Positions 40,342-51,469 of a stretch of DNA of 64,000 nucleotides are shown one piece after another. Positions within the stretch are counted from its first letter, which is position 1, and every line of letters begins with the position of its first letter. The notes below the pieces were generated by a model. That model worked only from the letters and a program-made list of their open reading frames with translations. It made no database searches and had not been told where the DNA came from. This DNA comes from Clavibacter michiganensis subsp. tessellarius (GTDB taxonomy: Bacteria > Actinomycetota > Actinomycetes > Actinomycetales > Microbacteriaceae): positions 1,984,001-2,048,000 of the forward strand of contig NZ_CP040788.1 of NCBI RefSeq assembly GCF_021922985.1. The letters run 5' to 3'. Position numbers and translations under genes: made by a program.

Positions 40342-40641
40342 TCAGCCGACGGTCGTGAAGATGTCGATGGAGCCCGACTTGAGGGAGACGATGGCGCGCT
40401 TGGTGTCCTTGCGCTTGCCCATCCCGAACTTGGTCCGGCGGGTCTTGCCCTGCTTGTTGAGCGTGTTGACCGACGCCACCTGCACGCCGAAGATCTTCTC
40501 GATCGCGAGCTTGATCTCCGTCTTGTTCGAACGGGGGTCCACGATGAACGTGTACTTGCCCTGGTCGATCAGGCCGTAGCTCTTCTCGGAGACGACCGGC
40601 GCGATGATGATGTCGCGGGGGTCCTTCTGGGTGGCGCTCAT
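40342..40641 (-). CDS. rplW: 50S ribosomal protein L23
   Basis: A 99-residue L23 at the exit tunnel, contact for trigger factor. [40 protein letters not shown] and [20 protein letters not shown] are conserved. ATG overlaps the rplD stop by 4 nt. Confidence 0.97.
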   Translation of the reverse strand: MSATQKDPRDIIIAPVVSEKSYGLIDQGKYTFIVDPRSNKTEIKLAIEKIFGVQVASVNTLNKQGKTRRTKFGMGKRKDTKRAIVSLKSGSIDIFTTVG

Positions 40642-41294
40642 GCGGCAACCTCTTCCTTGGCCGTCTTCGACTCGACGAACGCGTCGAACGCGCCCTTCGT
40701 GAAGACGATGTCGTCGCTCACGAGCACGTCGTACGCGTTGAGCTGGTCGTAGGACAGCACGTGGACCGTCGGGATGTTGCGCACGCTGCGGAGGCTGACC
40801 TCGTCGGTGCGCTCCAGGACGATGAGGACGTGCTTGCTCGTGGCGATGCCCTCGAGCAGCGCGACCACGGTCTTCGTCGAGGGGACGTCTCCGGCGGAGA
40901 GGCTCTCGATGACGTGGAGGCGGGCGCCGCGCGCGCGGTCGGAGAGGGCGCCGAGCAGAGCTGCGGCGATCATCTTCTTGGGGGTGCGCTGCGCGTAGTT
41001 GCGGGGCGTCGGGCCGTGGACGATGCCACCGCCGGTCATCTGGGGCGCGCGGATGGAGCCCTGACGAGCGCGGCCGGTGCCCTTCTGCTTGAACGGCTTG
41101 CGGCCGGCGCCGGAGACCTCGCCGCGGCCCTTGGTCTTGTGCGTTCCCTGGCGCGCCGCGGCGAGCTGGGCGACGACGACCTGGTGGATGAGCGGGACGT
41201 TGGTCTGCACGTCGAAGAGCGACGCGGGCAGGTCGACGGAGCCGGTGACTGCACCGGTCGCGTCGAGGACGTCGAGCTGGGTGTCGGTAGCCAT
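40638..41294 (-). CDS. rplD: 50S ribosomal protein L4
   Basis: A 218-residue L4 with a tunnel-lining loop. Key segments: [40 protein letters not shown] and [20 protein letters not shown], the last two being the loop where macrolide-resistance changes arise; they look wild-type. ATG at 41294, 2 nt after rplC; the long upstream frame is a shadow of rplC. Confidence 0.97.
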   Translation of the reverse strand: MATDTQLDVLDATGAVTGSVDLPASLFDVQTNVPLIHQVVVAQLAAARQGTHKTKGRGEVSGAGRKPFKQKGTGRARQGSIRAPQMTGGGIVHGPTPRNYAQRTPKKMIAAALLGALSDRARGARLHVIESLSAGDVPSTKTVVALLEGIATSKHVLIVLERTDEVSLRSVRNIPTVHVLSYDQLNAYDVLVSDDIVFTKGAFDAFVESKTAKEEVAA

Positions 41295-41296
41295 GA

Positions 41297-41950
41297 CTAC
41301 TTCCCCTTCACTGCGTTGCGGACGAAGACGATGCGGCCACGCGCGCCGGGCACTGCGCCCTTGACGAGCAGGAGGCCCTTCTCGGCGTCCACGCTGTGGA
41401 CGACGAGGTTCAGCACGGTGACGCGCTCGCCGCCCATGCGACCGGCCATGCGCATGCCCTTGAAGACACGGCTGGGGGTCGAGGAGGCGCCGATGGAACC
41501 GGGCTTGCGGTGGTTGCGGTGCGAACCGTGCGAGGCGGAGACGCCCTTGAAGTTGTGGCGCTTCATGACGCCGGCGAAGCCCTTGCCCTTGCTGGTGCCG
41601 ACGACGTCGACCTTGGTGCCGGGCTCGAAGGCGCCGACCGTGATCTCCTGGCCGAGCGTGTACTCGGCGAAGTCGGCGGTGCGGACCTCGGTGAGGTGGC
41701 GGCGCGGCGTGACGCCGGCCTTGTCGAAGTGGCCGGTGCTCGGCTTGTCGGCCTTGCGCGGGTCGATCTGCCCGTAGGCGATCTGGATCGCGCCGTAGCC
41801 GTCGACCTCGGGCGTGCGCACCTGGGTGACGACGTTCGGGGTGATCTGGACGACGGTCACGGGGATGAGCTTGTTGTTCTCGTCCCACACCTGCGTCATG
41901 CCCAGCTTCGTGCCGAGGAGACCGGTGAAAGTCCTGTTAGCGGTAGACAT
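41297..41950 (-). CDS. rplC: 50S ribosomal protein L3
   Basis: A 217-residue L3 reaching toward the peptidyl transferase centre. [20 protein letters not shown] at the start, [20 protein letters not shown] and the loop [20 protein letters not shown] with [13 protein letters not shown] are diagnostic. Follows rpsJ by 8 nt. Confidence 0.98.
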   Translation of the reverse strand: MSTANRTFTGLLGTKLGMTQVWDENNKLIPVTVVQITPNVVTQVRTPEVDGYGAIQIAYGQIDPRKADKPSTGHFDKAGVTPRRHLTEVRTADFAEYTLGQEITVGAFEPGTKVDVVGTSKGKGFAGVMKRHNFKGVSASHGSHRNHRKPGSIGASSTPSRVFKGMRMAGRMGGERVTVLNLVVHSVDAEKGLLLVKGAVPGARGRIVFVRNAVKGK

Positions 41951-41958
41951 GGGTTCCC

Positions 41959-42267
41959 TTAGAGCTTGATCTCGATGTTGACGTCGGCCGGGAGGTCGAG
42001 TCGCATGAGCGAGTCGACCGCCTTCGGCGTCGGGTCGACGATGTCGATCAGACGCTTGTGCGTGCGCATCTCGAAGTGCTCGCGGCTGTCCTTGTACTTG
42101 TGGGGGGAACGGATCACGCAGATCACGTTCTTCTCCGTGGGCAGCGGCACCGGGCCGACGACCGTGGCGCCCGCGCGGGTCACCGTGTCGACGATCTTCC
42201 GGGCCGAGGAGTCGATGACCGAGTGGTCGTACGACTTAAGTCGGATGCGGATCTTCTGTCCCGCCAT
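41959..42267 (-). CDS. rpsJ: 30S ribosomal protein S10
   Basis: A 102-residue S10, also partner of NusB/NusG in antitermination. [40 protein letters not shown] and [20 protein letters not shown] are conserved. First gene of the S10-spc operon. A GAGAGAGAG stretch about 7 nt upstream is the ribosome site. Confidence 0.98.
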   Translation of the reverse strand: MAGQKIRIRLKSYDHSVIDSSARKIVDTVTRAGATVVGPVPLPTEKNVICVIRSPHKYKDSREHFEMRTHKRLIDIVDPTPKAVDSLMRLDLPADVNIEIKL

Positions 42268-42707
42268 GTGTGACTCTCTCTCTTTCGTGCGTCATGCGGC
42301 CTCGGACCGTATTGGACGCGTGTGTCCCTCGCTCGGGTCGCTGCGCCTCGTGGCGCGCCGATCCGTGGTGCACCCGGGCGCGCATCGTGGGACGCGGCCT
42401 CGGGCAGCTCGTGCACCCGCCCGCATGCGGGCGCGGACGAGCGGTGCTCATCCGGTGGGTGTCGTGTGCTTCTGCTCTGCTGCCCGCGGCCTAACCTGCC
42501 CAGGGAGCGACGTGCGCTCCGGGCGGCTATGCACTGCCTGGCAGTGATCCGGTGTCTCGCGCGCAGGGCGGCGTGCACCGGAATGTTGAACTAGACGAGT
42601 TTGTCATAGTCCGGCCATGCGTGCAACCCGGGCGTGTCGCGCCCGCTCCCCCGTGATTCCGGGCCTCTCGGCGCCTCCGGCGGGTCGCCCGCCGACCCCT
42701 CGCGGGG
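42268..42707 (-). promoter_or_regulatory. S10 operon upstream region
   Basis: A 440-bp stretch without a supportable gene. It must hold the S10 operon promoter. A TACGGT box (42306-42311, minus strand) would give a leader of about 30 nt, but no -35 is convincing. Two palindromes stand out: CGCCCGCATGCGGGCG at 42418-42433 and CACTGCCTGGCAGTG at 42532-42546. Close to the topoisomerase stop lie the small hairpins GGCGGG-TCG-CCCGCC (42679-42693) and GACCCC-TCGC-GGGGTC (42694-42709), possible terminators. Confidence 0.5.
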
Positions 42708-43676
42708 TCACCGGAACAGCAGCACCCGGAGCTCCGTCTCACCGGACGCGGTGCGCTGCGGGTCGATGGTCCGGCCGTGCACGTACTCGTCGACGAGGCG
42801 CGGATCCACGTAGCTGTTCTTCGCGATCGTCGGGGTGTTGCTCAGCACCTCCGCCGCGTCGCGGTACGCCTGCGCGAGCGCCCGCTGCCGCTTGCCCTTG
42901 GTCGCCTCGGGCCCGTGCTTCGCCAGGCTGACGGCCGCCGCGACCGTGCCGTGCAGCGTGCGGAAGTCCTTCGCCGTGAACTCGCCGCCGGTGCGCTCGC
43001 GCACGTAGTCGTTGATGTCCGCGGCGCCCAGCGGGTGCCACGTGCGGCCGTCCTTGTAGGCCAGGAGCCGCGCGTTCGGGCCGCGGCGCTTGAGGCCCTG
43101 GATGGCCTTCACGAGGTCGGCGTCCCGGATGTCGCTCGACCACTCCTGCCCGCTCTTCGCGGGGAACTCGAGGTGGACGGTGTCGCCGTGGATCGTCACG
43201 TGCGAGCACAGGAGCGTCGACAGCCCGTGGCTGCCGTTCGACTCCGTGTAGCGCTCGCTCCCCACGCGGAGGCTGCCCGTGTCGAGCATCCGGAACCCGG
43301 CGGCCAGCGCGCGCTCGCGCGTGAACCCGTCCTGGCGGAGGTGCATGGTGACCTGGCGCCGGGCGGCGGGCAGCGACTCGGCCAGCTGCAGGGAGCGGTC
43401 GAACTTGATCCGGTCCTTCTGCTCGCGCCAGGTCGGGTGGTAGATGTACTGCCGGCGGCCGGCGCTGTCCATGCCCGTGGCCTGCACGTGGCCGTTCTCG
43501 TAGGGCGCGATCCACACGTCGGTCCAGGCGGGCGGGATGCCGAGGTGGTCCATCCGCGCGCGGAGGGCCTTGTCGGTGACGCGCTCCCCGTCGGAGTCGA
43601 GGTACGTCCAGCCCTTGCCGGAGCGCTTGCGCGTGTAGCCCTTGCCGGTGGCGTCGCTGCGCCGGAGTCTGACCAT
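42708..43676 (-). CDS. DNA topoisomerase IB, poxvirus type
   Basis: A 322-residue type IB topoisomerase that relaxes both positive and negative supercoils through a 3'-phosphotyrosine. Catalytic residues can be placed: Arg in [15 protein letters not shown], Lys/Arg in [18 protein letters not shown], and the Tyr nucleophile in [20 protein letters not shown]. The N-terminal half ([20 protein letters not shown]) is the bacterial/viral DNA-clamp domain. It stands alone between tuf and rpsJ. TAGGTT 6 nt before the ATG and no ribosome site: leaderless. Confidence 0.92.
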   Translation of the reverse strand: MVRLRRSDATGKGYTRKRSGKGWTYLDSDGERVTDKALRARMDHLGIPPAWTDVWIAPYENGHVQATGMDSAGRRQYIYHPTWREQKDRIKFDRSLQLAESLPAARRQVTMHLRQDGFTRERALAAGFRMLDTGSLRVGSERYTESNGSHGLSTLLCSHVTIHGDTVHLEFPAKSGQEWSSDIRDADLVKAIQGLKRRGPNARLLAYKDGRTWHPLGAADINDYVRERTGGEFTAKDFRTLHGTVAAAVSLAKHGPEATKGKRQRALAQAYRDAAEVLSNTPTIAKNSYVDPRLVDEYVHGRTIDPQRTASGETELRVLLFR

Positions 43677-43682
43677 CCCTCG

Positions 43683-43688
43683 AACCTA
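43683..43688 (-). promoter_or_regulatory. -10 box for leaderless topoisomerase IB mRNA
   Basis: TAGGTT, then CGAGGG (6 nt), then ATG. The same hexamer and spacing occur at 49877-49882. Confidence 0.6.
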
Positions 43689-43790
43689 CGCGCCACGGCC
43701 GCGTTCGTTAGGGCACTCGCGACCACGGGACCGCTTCCGCAGGATCCCGACATCTCCGGCGGTGCCCCGTCGACGAGTGCCCGTTAACGG

Positions 43791-43827
43791 CCGACAGGGC
43801 CGGGCCATGACGGCCCGACCCTGTCGG
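43791..43827 (-). terminator. Terminator after tuf
   Basis: Two 16-nt arms (43791-43806 and 43812-43827) pair with a single mismatch around a 5-nt loop, about 24 nt after the tuf stop. The spacer is CACCCCGCACCACCCGCACCACC without its last bases. It ends the str operon. Confidence 0.85.
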
Positions 43828-43851
43828 AGGTGGTGCGGGTGGTGCGGGGTG

Positions 43852-45045
<1,194 letters not shown>

Positions 45046-45073
45046 TGTGGGTCCTCCTCAGGACTCGGTTGCG

Positions 45074-45098
45074 GGGCGTCCGGTGTTCCCGGACGCCC
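45074..45098 (-). terminator. Hairpin between fusA and tuf
   Basis: A perfect 10-bp stem GGGCGTCCGG / CCGGACGCCC with a 5-nt loop, about 60 nt after the fusA stop and 28 nt before tuf. It may mark mRNA processing or partial termination. Confidence 0.55.
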
Positions 45099-45157
45099 TG
45101 CGTGTTGGAGATCTTGCTTATGGTACTGAAACGGCGGATGCCGCTCGAACTGGAGGG

Positions 45158-47272
45158 CTACTCGCCCTTGTTCTTCTGGACGATCTCGTCGGCGACAGCC
45201 TTCGGGACCTCGGCGTAGCTGCCGAAGCTCATCGAGTACACCGCGCGGCCCGAGGTCTTGCTCCTCAGGTCGCCGACGTAGCCGAACATCTCCGACAGGG
45301 GGACGTTCGCGGTGATGACCTTCACACCGCTGGCGTCCTCCATCGCCTGGATCTGCCCGCGCCGGGAGTTCAGATCGCCGATCACGTCGCCCATGTACTC
45401 CTCGGGCGTGCGGACCTCGACGGCCATGAGCGGCTCGAGCAGCACGGGCTTCGCCTTGCGCGCGGCCTCCTTGAAGGCCATCGAGCCGGCGATCTTGAAC
45501 GCCATCTCCGAGGAGTCGACGTCGTGCGCGGCGCCGTCGAGCAGCGTCGCCTTCACGCCGACCATCGGGTAGCCGGCGAGGACGCCGACCTGGAGCGCGT
45601 CCTGGATGCCCGCGTCGACCGAGGGGATGTACTCCCGCGGGACGCGACCGCCGGTGACCTTGTTGTCGAACTCGTAGGTCTTCTCCGCGGTCACCTCCAT
45701 GGGCTCGATCTTGATCTGAATCTTGGCGAACTGGCCGGAACCACCCGTCTGCTTCTTGTGCGTGAAGTCGTGCTTGTCGACCGTGCCGCGGATGGTCTCG
45801 CGGTACGCGACCTGCGGCTTGCCGACGTTCGCCTCGACGTTGAACTCGCGCTTCATGCGGTCGACCAGGATGTCGAGGTGGAGCTCGCCCATGCCCTTGA
45901 TGACCGTCTGACCGGTCTCCTGGTTCTGCTCCGTGCGGAAGGTCGGGTCCTCCTCGGCGAGCTTCTGGATGGCGACACCCAGCTTCTCCTGGTCGGCCTT
46001 CGTCTTCGGCTCGATCGCGACCTCGATGACGGGCTCGGGGAACGTCATGGACTCGAGCACGATCTGCTCGCTCGGGTCGCAGAGCGTGTCGCCCGTGGTC
46101 GTGTCCTTGAGGCCGATGACCGCGTAGATGTGACCGGCGGTGACCGAGTCGACCGGGTTCTCCTTGTTGGAGTGCATCTGGAAGATCTTGCCGATGCGCT
46201 CCTTCTTGCCCTTGGTCGAGTTGATGACCTGCGAGCCGCCCGCGATGGTGCCCGAGTAGACCCGGACGTACGTGAGGCGACCGAAGAACGGGTGCACCGC
46301 GACCTTGAACGCGAGAGCCGAGAACGGCTCGGTCGCGTCGGGCTTGCGGATGATGATCTTCTCCTCGTCGCGCACGTCGTGGCCCTCCATGGGGGGCACG
46401 TCGAGCGGGCTGGGGAGGTAGTCGATCACCGCGTCGAGCATCGGCTGGACGCCGCGGTTCTTGAACGCGGAGCCGCACAGCACGGGGTAGATCTCGCTGT
46501 TGACGGTGAGCTTGCGGATGGCGGCCTTGATCTCCGCCACCGTCAGCTCCTCGCCGCCGAAGTACTTCTCGAGCAGCGCGTCGTCGGTCTCGGCGACGGT
46601 CTCGAGCAGCTTGGCCCGGTACTCGTCCGCCTTGTCCTGGAGGTCCGCGGGGATCTCCTCGATCTCGTACTTCGCACCGAGCTCGACGTCTCCCTTGGAG
46701 TCGCCGCGCCACGTGAGCGCGCGCATCTCGACCAGGTCGATGACGCCCTCGAAGCCGCTCTCCGCGCCGATGGGCAGCTGGATGACCAGCGGCTTGGCGC
46801 CGAGGCGGTTCACGATGGTGTCGACCGTGAAGTAGAAGTCCGCGCCGAGCTTGTCCATCTTGTTGACGAAGCAGATGCGCGGCACGTCGTACTTGTCGGC
46901 CTGGCGCCACACCGTCTCGGACTGGGGCTCGACGCCCTCCTTGCCGTCGAACACGGCGACCGCGCCGTCGAGGACGCGGAGCGAACGCTCCACCTCGACG
47001 GTGAAGTCGACGTGCCCGGGGGTGTCGATGATGTTGATCTGGTTCTTGTTCCAGAAGCACGTCGTCGCGGCGGACGTGATCGTGATGCCGCGCTCCTGCT
47101 CCTGGGCCATCCAGTCCATCGTGGCGGCGCCGTCGTGGACCTCGCCGATCTTGTGAGTGATGCCCGTGTAGAACAGGATGCGCTCGGTGGTGGTGGTCTT
47201 GCCGGCATCGATGTGAGCCATGATGCCGATGTTGCGGACCTTGTTCAGGTCGGTGAGCACGTCCTGTGCCAC
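45158..47272 (-). CDS. fusA: Translation elongation factor G
   Basis: A 704-residue translocase GTPase. [20 protein letters not shown] (P-loop), [20 protein letters not shown] and [12 protein letters not shown] are the G motifs. [20 protein letters not shown] lies in domain III and [20 protein letters not shown] in domain V. Full length; GTG start with CGGAGG 6 nt upstream. Confidence 0.98.
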   Translation of the reverse strand: MAQDVLTDLNKVRNIGIMAHIDAGKTTTTERILFYTGITHKIGEVHDGAATMDWMAQEQERGITITSAATTCFWNKNQINIIDTPGHVDFTVEVERSLRVLDGAVAVFDGKEGVEPQSETVWRQADKYDVPRICFVNKMDKLGADFYFTVDTIVNRLGAKPLVIQLPIGAESGFEGVIDLVEMRALTWRGDSKGDVELGAKYEIEEIPADLQDKADEYRAKLLETVAETDDALLEKYFGGEELTVAEIKAAIRKLTVNSEIYPVLCGSAFKNRGVQPMLDAVIDYLPSPLDVPPMEGHDVRDEEKIIIRKPDATEPFSALAFKVAVHPFFGRLTYVRVYSGTIAGGSQVINSTKGKKERIGKIFQMHSNKENPVDSVTAGHIYAVIGLKDTTTGDTLCDPSEQIVLESMTFPEPVIEVAIEPKTKADQEKLGVAIQKLAEEDPTFRTEQNQETGQTVIKGMGELHLDILVDRMKREFNVEANVGKPQVAYRETIRGTVDKHDFTHKKQTGGSGQFAKIQIKIEPMEVTAEKTYEFDNKVTGGRVPREYIPSVDAGIQDALQVGVLAGYPMVGVKATLLDGAAHDVDSSEMAFKIAGSMAFKEAARKAKPVLLEPLMAVEVRTPEEYMGDVIGDLNSRRGQIQAMEDASGVKVITANVPLSEMFGYVGDLRSKTSGRAVYSMSFGSYAEVPKAVADEIVQKNKGE

Positions 47273-47319
47273 AGGTTCCTCCGAAAGGGGTTGGTGGTGC
47301 TGTCGAACGAGGTGGTCGA

Positions 47320-47790
47320 CTACCAGCGGTAGTGCGCGAACGCCTTGTTCGACTCGGCCATCTTGTGGGTGTCCTCGCGGCGCTTGACCGCGGCACCGAG
47401 GCCGTTGGACGCGTCGAGGATCTCGTTGGTGAGACGCTCGGTCATCGTCTTCTCGCGACGCGACTTGGCGTACGTCGTGAGCCAGCGGAGCGCGAGGGTG
47501 TTCGCGCGGTGCGGCTTGACCTCGATCGGCACCTGGTAGGTGGAGCCACCCACGCGGCGCGAGCGGACCTCGAGGGCCGGGCGGACGTTGTCGAGCGCCT
47601 TCTTCAGCGTGACGACGGCGTCCTGGCCGTTCTTCGCGGCGACGCCGGCGAGGGCGTCGTAGACGATCTTCTCGGCGAGGCCCTTCTTGCCGTCGAGCAG
47701 GATCTTGTTGACGAGCTGGCTGACGATCGGCGCACCGTAGACGGGATCTGCGACGACAGGGCGCTTGGGGGCGGGACCCTTGCGAGGCAT
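47320..47790 (-). CDS. rpsG: 30S ribosomal protein S7
   Basis: A 156-residue S7, head assembly protein and str operon repressor in E. coli. [40 protein letters not shown] and [20 protein letters not shown] are typical. ATG overlaps the rpsL stop by 1 nt. Confidence 0.98.
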   Translation of the reverse strand: MPRKGPAPKRPVVADPVYGAPIVSQLVNKILLDGKKGLAEKIVYDALAGVAAKNGQDAVVTLKKALDNVRPALEVRSRRVGGSTYQVPIEVKPHRANTLALRWLTTYAKSRREKTMTERLTNEILDASNGLGAAVKRREDTHKMAESNKAFAHYRW

Positions 47791-48164
47791 TACTTCTTCT
47801 CCATCTTCGCGCCGTACCGGCTGCGAGCCTGCTTGCGGTTCTTCACGGCCTGGGTGTCGAGCGCGCCGCGGACGATCTTGTAGCGCACGCCGGGGAGGTC
47901 CTTCACGCGACCGCCGCGGACGAGCACCATGGAGTGCTCCTGGAGGTTGTGGCCCTCACCGGGGATGTAGGCCGTGACCTCCTGGCCGTTGCTGAGCTTG
48001 ACGCGCGCGACCTTGCGGAGGGCCGAGTTCGGCTTCTTCGGCGTGGTCGTGTAGACGCGGGTGCAGACGCCGCGCTGCTGGGGGTTGGCCTTCAGGGCGG
48101 GCGCCTTGGTCTTGACGACCTTGGGCGTGCGGCCCTTGCGGACCAGCTGCTGGATGGTTGGCAC
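47790..48164 (-). CDS. rpsL: 30S ribosomal protein S12
   Basis: A 124-residue S12 of the decoding centre. [20 protein letters not shown] starts it; [20 protein letters not shown] carries the lysine classically altered in streptomycin resistance and [20 protein letters not shown] the second such site; both are wild-type. GTG start with GAGGAG about 8 nt upstream. Confidence 0.98.
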   Translation of the reverse strand: MPTIQQLVRKGRTPKVVKTKAPALKANPQQRGVCTRVYTTTPKKPNSALRKVARVKLSNGQEVTAYIPGEGHNLQEHSMVLVRGGRVKDLPGVRYKIVRGALDTQAVKNRKQARSRYGAKMEKK

Positions 48165-48404
48165 TACGGGACTCCTCGATGCTGCACGGTGACAGCGGGT
48201 TGATGGTCAGCATTCGACGCCCGCGGACGGGATCGAGTTCAACTGGACCCGCGCGTCCGCCGACCACGGGAGTGGGAGGCGCCGGCGGGTATGCCGTGGG
48301 GGCCGGCCGGAATGGCCGAACCCTGGTCGGTGCGCTGGTGGCCCGCCCGGGCGTCCCGACTTCACGGCACGACACGAGCGCACGCCTGAGCGCACACCCC
48401 CGCA

Positions 48405-48433
48405 ACGATACAGTTCCGCGACTCGCCGGTCAA
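48405..48433 (-). promoter_or_regulatory. Promoter of the str operon (rpsL-rpsG-fusA-tuf)
   Basis: TTGACC and TATCGT, 17 bp apart, one of the best sigma-70 matches in the window. The -35 overlaps the stop codon of the upstream membrane-protein gene. The predicted leader is about 235 nt, long enough for regulatory structure; it is GC-rich with several short stems but no class that can be named. Confidence 0.8.
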
Positions 48434-48855
48434 ACGGTGGACGAGGGGCCGCGAGCCGCCAGCGCGACGGCCCCGAGGCCGAGGAGCGCGGACACCCCGA
48501 GCACGGCGATGCCGAACGGATCCACGAGGTGCCGACCGGCGAACGCGAGGCTCGCGAAGACGTCGGCCCCGCCGAGGAGGTAGAGCGCGCCGCCGAGTAT
48601 CCCGTAGGCGAGCCACGCGGCGACGCCCCAGCCGAGGACGGCGACCACGGGGATCCGGCGCTCGCGGTCCGCCTCCCGCGTGGTGCGGATCAGGCCGCCG
48701 GCGAAGACGAGGGTGGCCGCGACCACCATGACCGGGCCCAGCAGCACGCCGGCGTCGCGCTCGGGGATCACGTCGTCACCGCCGAAGAGGGCGACGAAGC
48801 CGAAGAGGCACACGACGAGGGCGACGTGCATCACGGCGGCCAGGAGGGGGATCAC
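48430..48855 (-). CDS. Small integral membrane protein, unknown function
   Basis: A 141-residue protein with about four hydrophobic helices: MIPLLAAVMHVALVVCLFGF, LLGPVMVVAATLVFAGGLI, VVAVLGWGVAAWLAYGILGG and FGIAVLGVSALLGLGAVALA. No motif for a function was recognised. GTG start; GGGGGAG directly before it and a CAGGCT box 6 nt upstream, so either a very short leader or none. It lies 19 nt after the charged-helix membrane protein gene and just before the str promoter. Confidence 0.7.
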   Translation of the reverse strand: MIPLLAAVMHVALVVCLFGFVALFGGDDVIPERDAGVLLGPVMVVAATLVFAGGLIRTTREADRERRIPVVAVLGWGVAAWLAYGILGGALYLLGGADVFASLAFAGRHLVDPFGIAVLGVSALLGLGAVALAARGPSSTV

Positions 48856-48874
48856 TCCCCCAGCCTGACACGCC

Positions 48875-49870
48875 TCAGCGGTGGTCCGGCTGCTCCTGCA
48901 GCTTGCGGTCGTACTCGGCGCGGGCCTCGGCGTTCTTCGCCTTCACCCGACGGCCGCGGGCGCTGATGCCGGCGCCGAACCACGTGATGAGCTCGCGGGC
49001 GAGGAGGCCGGCGAGGATCCCGTCGGGGAAGGTGACGATGCGCTGCAGCATGAGCGCCTGCTCGGACGGCGCCAGGTCGAGCACGTCGTTCTGCAGGAGC
49101 CGCGTCGCCACGTACGCGACGTAGACGAGGATCGCCACCGGCAGGCCGCCGAGGACGAACGCCCACCAGCCGGCGCGGTTGACGACGAGCGCCAGCAGGA
49201 CGAAGAGGACGGCGAACGCGATCGCCGGCACGTAGAAGACGGGCGACGAGATGTAGCGGGTGAAGGAGTCGCCGAACGCGTTCGGGTCCCGGACCGAGCC
49301 GAGGAGGGCGGCGCCGAGCGAGAAGAGCAGGGCGAAGAGGATGGCGGCGACGATCGCGATGAGCACACCGAAGCCGCGGTTGCCGCGCTTCTCCGGCGGG
49401 GTGGGCGCCTGGACGTAGATGGGCTGCGACTGGCGCGCCGTCTCCTCGTCGCGGGCGCGGCGGTCGCGCTCGTCGCGCTCGCGGGCGTCGGCCTCGCGCG
49501 CCTCTCGCTCGCGGCGCTCCCGGTCCTCGACGTCGCGCTGGCGGGCCTCCGCCTCGCGGGCCTCGACGTCGCGCGCCTCCGCCTCCCGGGCCTCGCGCTC
49601 GCGGGCGTCGCGCTCGCGGGCCTCGGCGATGCGGGCCTCGGCCTCGCGGGACTCGCGCTCGCGGGCCTCGCGCGCCTCGTGGTCGTCGTCGACCGGGGCG
49701 GCGAAGGCCGTCTCGTCGAAGGTCGAGGTGTCGTCCGCGCGCGCGTCGTCGGCGCGGTCGGCGGGGCCGTCGTCGAAGGCGGCGGCCGTCGTCTCGTCGG
49801 CGCGGCGGGGATCCCGCGGCTGGTCGGCCTCGTCGGGCTGTCGGTGCGGGGCGGGCCTGTCGTCGGTCAT
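48875..49870 (-). CDS. Membrane protein with a long E/R-rich single helix, unknown function
   Basis: A 331-residue protein in three parts. Residues 1-63 are acidic and disordered. Residues about 64-145 are almost only Glu, Asp, Arg and Ala (AREAEARDVEAREAEARQRD is one part), a pattern of a stable single alpha-helix or coiled coil. From about 167 three to four membrane helices follow (GVLIAIVAAILFALLFSLGA, YVPAIAFAVLFVLLALVV, AFVLGGLPVAILVYVAYVA), then a basic tail. It could be a cytoplasmic rod anchored in the membrane. Leaderless start: TAGGTT 6 nt before ATG. Confidence 0.75.
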   Translation of the reverse strand: MTDDRPAPHRQPDEADQPRDPRRADETTAAAFDDGPADRADDARADDTSTFDETAFAAPVDDDHEAREARERESREAEARIAEARERDAREREAREAEARDVEAREAEARQRDVEDRERREREAREADARERDERDRRARDEETARQSQPIYVQAPTPPEKRGNRGFGVLIAIVAAILFALLFSLGAALLGSVRDPNAFGDSFTRYISSPVFYVPAIAFAVLFVLLALVVNRAGWWAFVLGGLPVAILVYVAYVATRLLQNDVLDLAPSEQALMLQRIVTFPDGILAGLLARELITWFGAGISARGRRVKAKNAEARAEYDRKLQEQPDHR

Positions 49871-49876
49871 GGCACG

Positions 49877-49882
49877 AACCTA
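49877..49882 (-). promoter_or_regulatory. -10 box for leaderless membrane-protein mRNA
   Basis: TAGGTT, then CGTGCC, then the ATG at 49870. No Shine-Dalgarno sequence in the window where it would work. Confidence 0.6.
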
Positions 49883-49942
49883 CCTCGGGGCGTGCCGCGC
49901 GCCCGGGCGGCGTGCCGGGGATCGGCCAGAACGGACAGGGGC

Positions 49943-50773
49943 CTAGAAGGGCTCGAGGAGGCGCTGGAGGAAGCGGCGCGTGCGCTCCTCGGCCGGATGC
50001 TGGAGCAGCTGCGACGGGTGGCCGCGCTCCACCACGACCCCGCCGTCCATGAAGACGACCTCGTCCGCGACCTGGCGCGCGAACGCGAGCTCGTGCGTCA
50101 CGATCACCATGGTCCAGGACTCGTCGGCGAGCTCCTTGATGACGCTCAGCACCTCGCCCACGAGCTCCGGGTCGAGCGCGGACGTCGGCTCGTCGAAGAG
50201 CAGGATCTGCGGCCGCAGCGCGAGCGCGCGCACGATGCCCACGCGCTGCTGCTGGCCGCCGGAGAGCTGGAACGGGTGCTGGTCGCGCTTGTCGGCGAGG
50301 CCGACCCGGGCGAGCAGCTCCTCCGCCTCGCGCGTCGCCTCCGCGACGGGCCGGCGCTGCACCTGGACCGGGCCCTCGATGACGTTCTCCAGCACGGTGC
50401 GGTGCGGGAACAGGTTGTACTGCTGGAAGACCATGGCGGAGCGGTCGCGGAGGGCGAGGAGCTCGCGGGGGCGCGGCTTCGCGCCGAAGTCCACGCGGAG
50501 CGGGCCGGTGGTGCCGGCGCGAGAGTCCGCGTCGGCGGCGGCCACCTCCACGACGCCCGCCTCGGGCACCTCGAGGCCGTTGAGGGACCGGAGCACCGTC
50601 GTCTTGCCGGAGCCGCTCGGGCCGATGAGCGCGGTCACGCCGCCGCGGCGCACCTCGAGGTCGATGGAGCGGAGCACCTCGTTGTCGCCGAACGACTTGC
50701 GGAGGCCCCGCACGGTGAGCACGGGCTCGCCGGGCGCACGCGGCGCGGCGGGCGCGGGATCAGTGGGCGACAT
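49943..50773 (-). CDS. Polar amino acid ABC transporter ATP-binding protein
   Basis: A 276-residue ATPase of the GlnQ/TcyC class. Walker A GPSGSGKTT, Q-loop VFQQYNLFPHRTV, signature LSGGQQQR, Walker B ILLFDEPTSALDPE and switch His in VTHELAFARQ are all intact. It powers import with the two genes upstream. ATG lies 14 nt inside the permease gene end, so translation is coupled. Confidence 0.95.
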   Translation of the reverse strand: MSPTDPAPAAPRAPGEPVLTVRGLRKSFGDNEVLRSIDLEVRRGGVTALIGPSGSGKTTVLRSLNGLEVPEAGVVEVAAADADSRAGTTGPLRVDFGAKPRPRELLALRDRSAMVFQQYNLFPHRTVLENVIEGPVQVQRRPVAEATREAEELLARVGLADKRDQHPFQLSGGQQQRVGIVRALALRPQILLFDEPTSALDPELVGEVLSVIKELADESWTMVIVTHELAFARQVADEVVFMDGGVVVERGHPSQLLQHPAEERTRRFLQRLLEPF

Positions 50774-51425
50774 ACCGGTCGAGCCTCCTCTCGAGGCGGG
50801 TCTGCGCGAACGACAGGACGAGGCAGACCAGCCAGTAGATCAGCGCCGCCTCGAGGTACAGGATCATGAACTCGCCCGTGACGGCCGCGATCTGCTGCGA
50901 CTGCCGGAAGAGCTCGGTGACCAGGATGGTCGAGGTGAGCGACGTGTCCTTCACGAGGCTGATGAAGGTGTTCGACAGCGGGGGCACTGACACGCGCGCC
51001 GCCTGCGGCACGATGACGCGGCGCAGCGTCATGGCGCGCGACATGCCGATGGTGTGGCCGGCCTCCCACTGCCCGCGGGGCACCGACAGGATCGACGCCC
51101 GGATGATCTCGGCCGCGTACCCGCCGACGTTCACCGAGAGGGCGATCACCGCGCTCGGCCACGGCGGCAGCACGACGCCGATCGCCGGCAGGCCGTAGAA
51201 GATCACGAACAGCTGCACCAGCAGGGGCGTGCCGCGGACGACCGAGATGTAGAACCGGGCGATCGCGGACACCAGGCGGTTGCCGTAGAGGCGCATCAGC
51301 GCGATGCCCAGGGCGATCACGAGCCCGAGGACGAACGTGACGAGCGCCAGGGGGATGGTGCCCCGGATCGTCTCGAGCGCGAGCGGCCCGAAGGACGACA
51401 GGATCAGGTCCCATTCCCTCGACAT
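50760..51425 (-). CDS. Polar amino acid ABC transporter permease
   Basis: A 221-residue HisM/GlnP-type permease with about five membrane helices. FYISVVRGTPLLVQLFVIFY and the EAA loop AGHTIGMSRAMTLRRVIVPQ (contact with the ATPase) are diagnostic, as is SLVKDTSLTSTILVTELF. Probably a homodimer, since only one permease is encoded. Lies 44 nt after the binding-protein gene. Confidence 0.95.
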   Translation of the reverse strand: MSREWDLILSSFGPLALETIRGTIPLALVTFVLGLVIALGIALMRLYGNRLVSAIARFYISVVRGTPLLVQLFVIFYGLPAIGVVLPPWPSAVIALSVNVGGYAAEIIRASILSVPRGQWEAGHTIGMSRAMTLRRVIVPQAARVSVPPLSNTFISLVKDTSLTSTILVTELFRQSQQIAAVTGEFMILYLEAALIYWLVCLVLSFAQTRLERRLDRYVAH

Positions 51426-51469
51426 GCGTCCCCCTCGTCCCGTCCTCGACCGTCAGCGTACGCGGCGGG

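Noticed and set aside
48881..50869. A plus-strand frame of 662 codons with Leu/Ala repeats
   Set aside because: It is the reverse strand of the Glu/Arg-rich helix gene and the ABC ATPase, whose motifs are clear.
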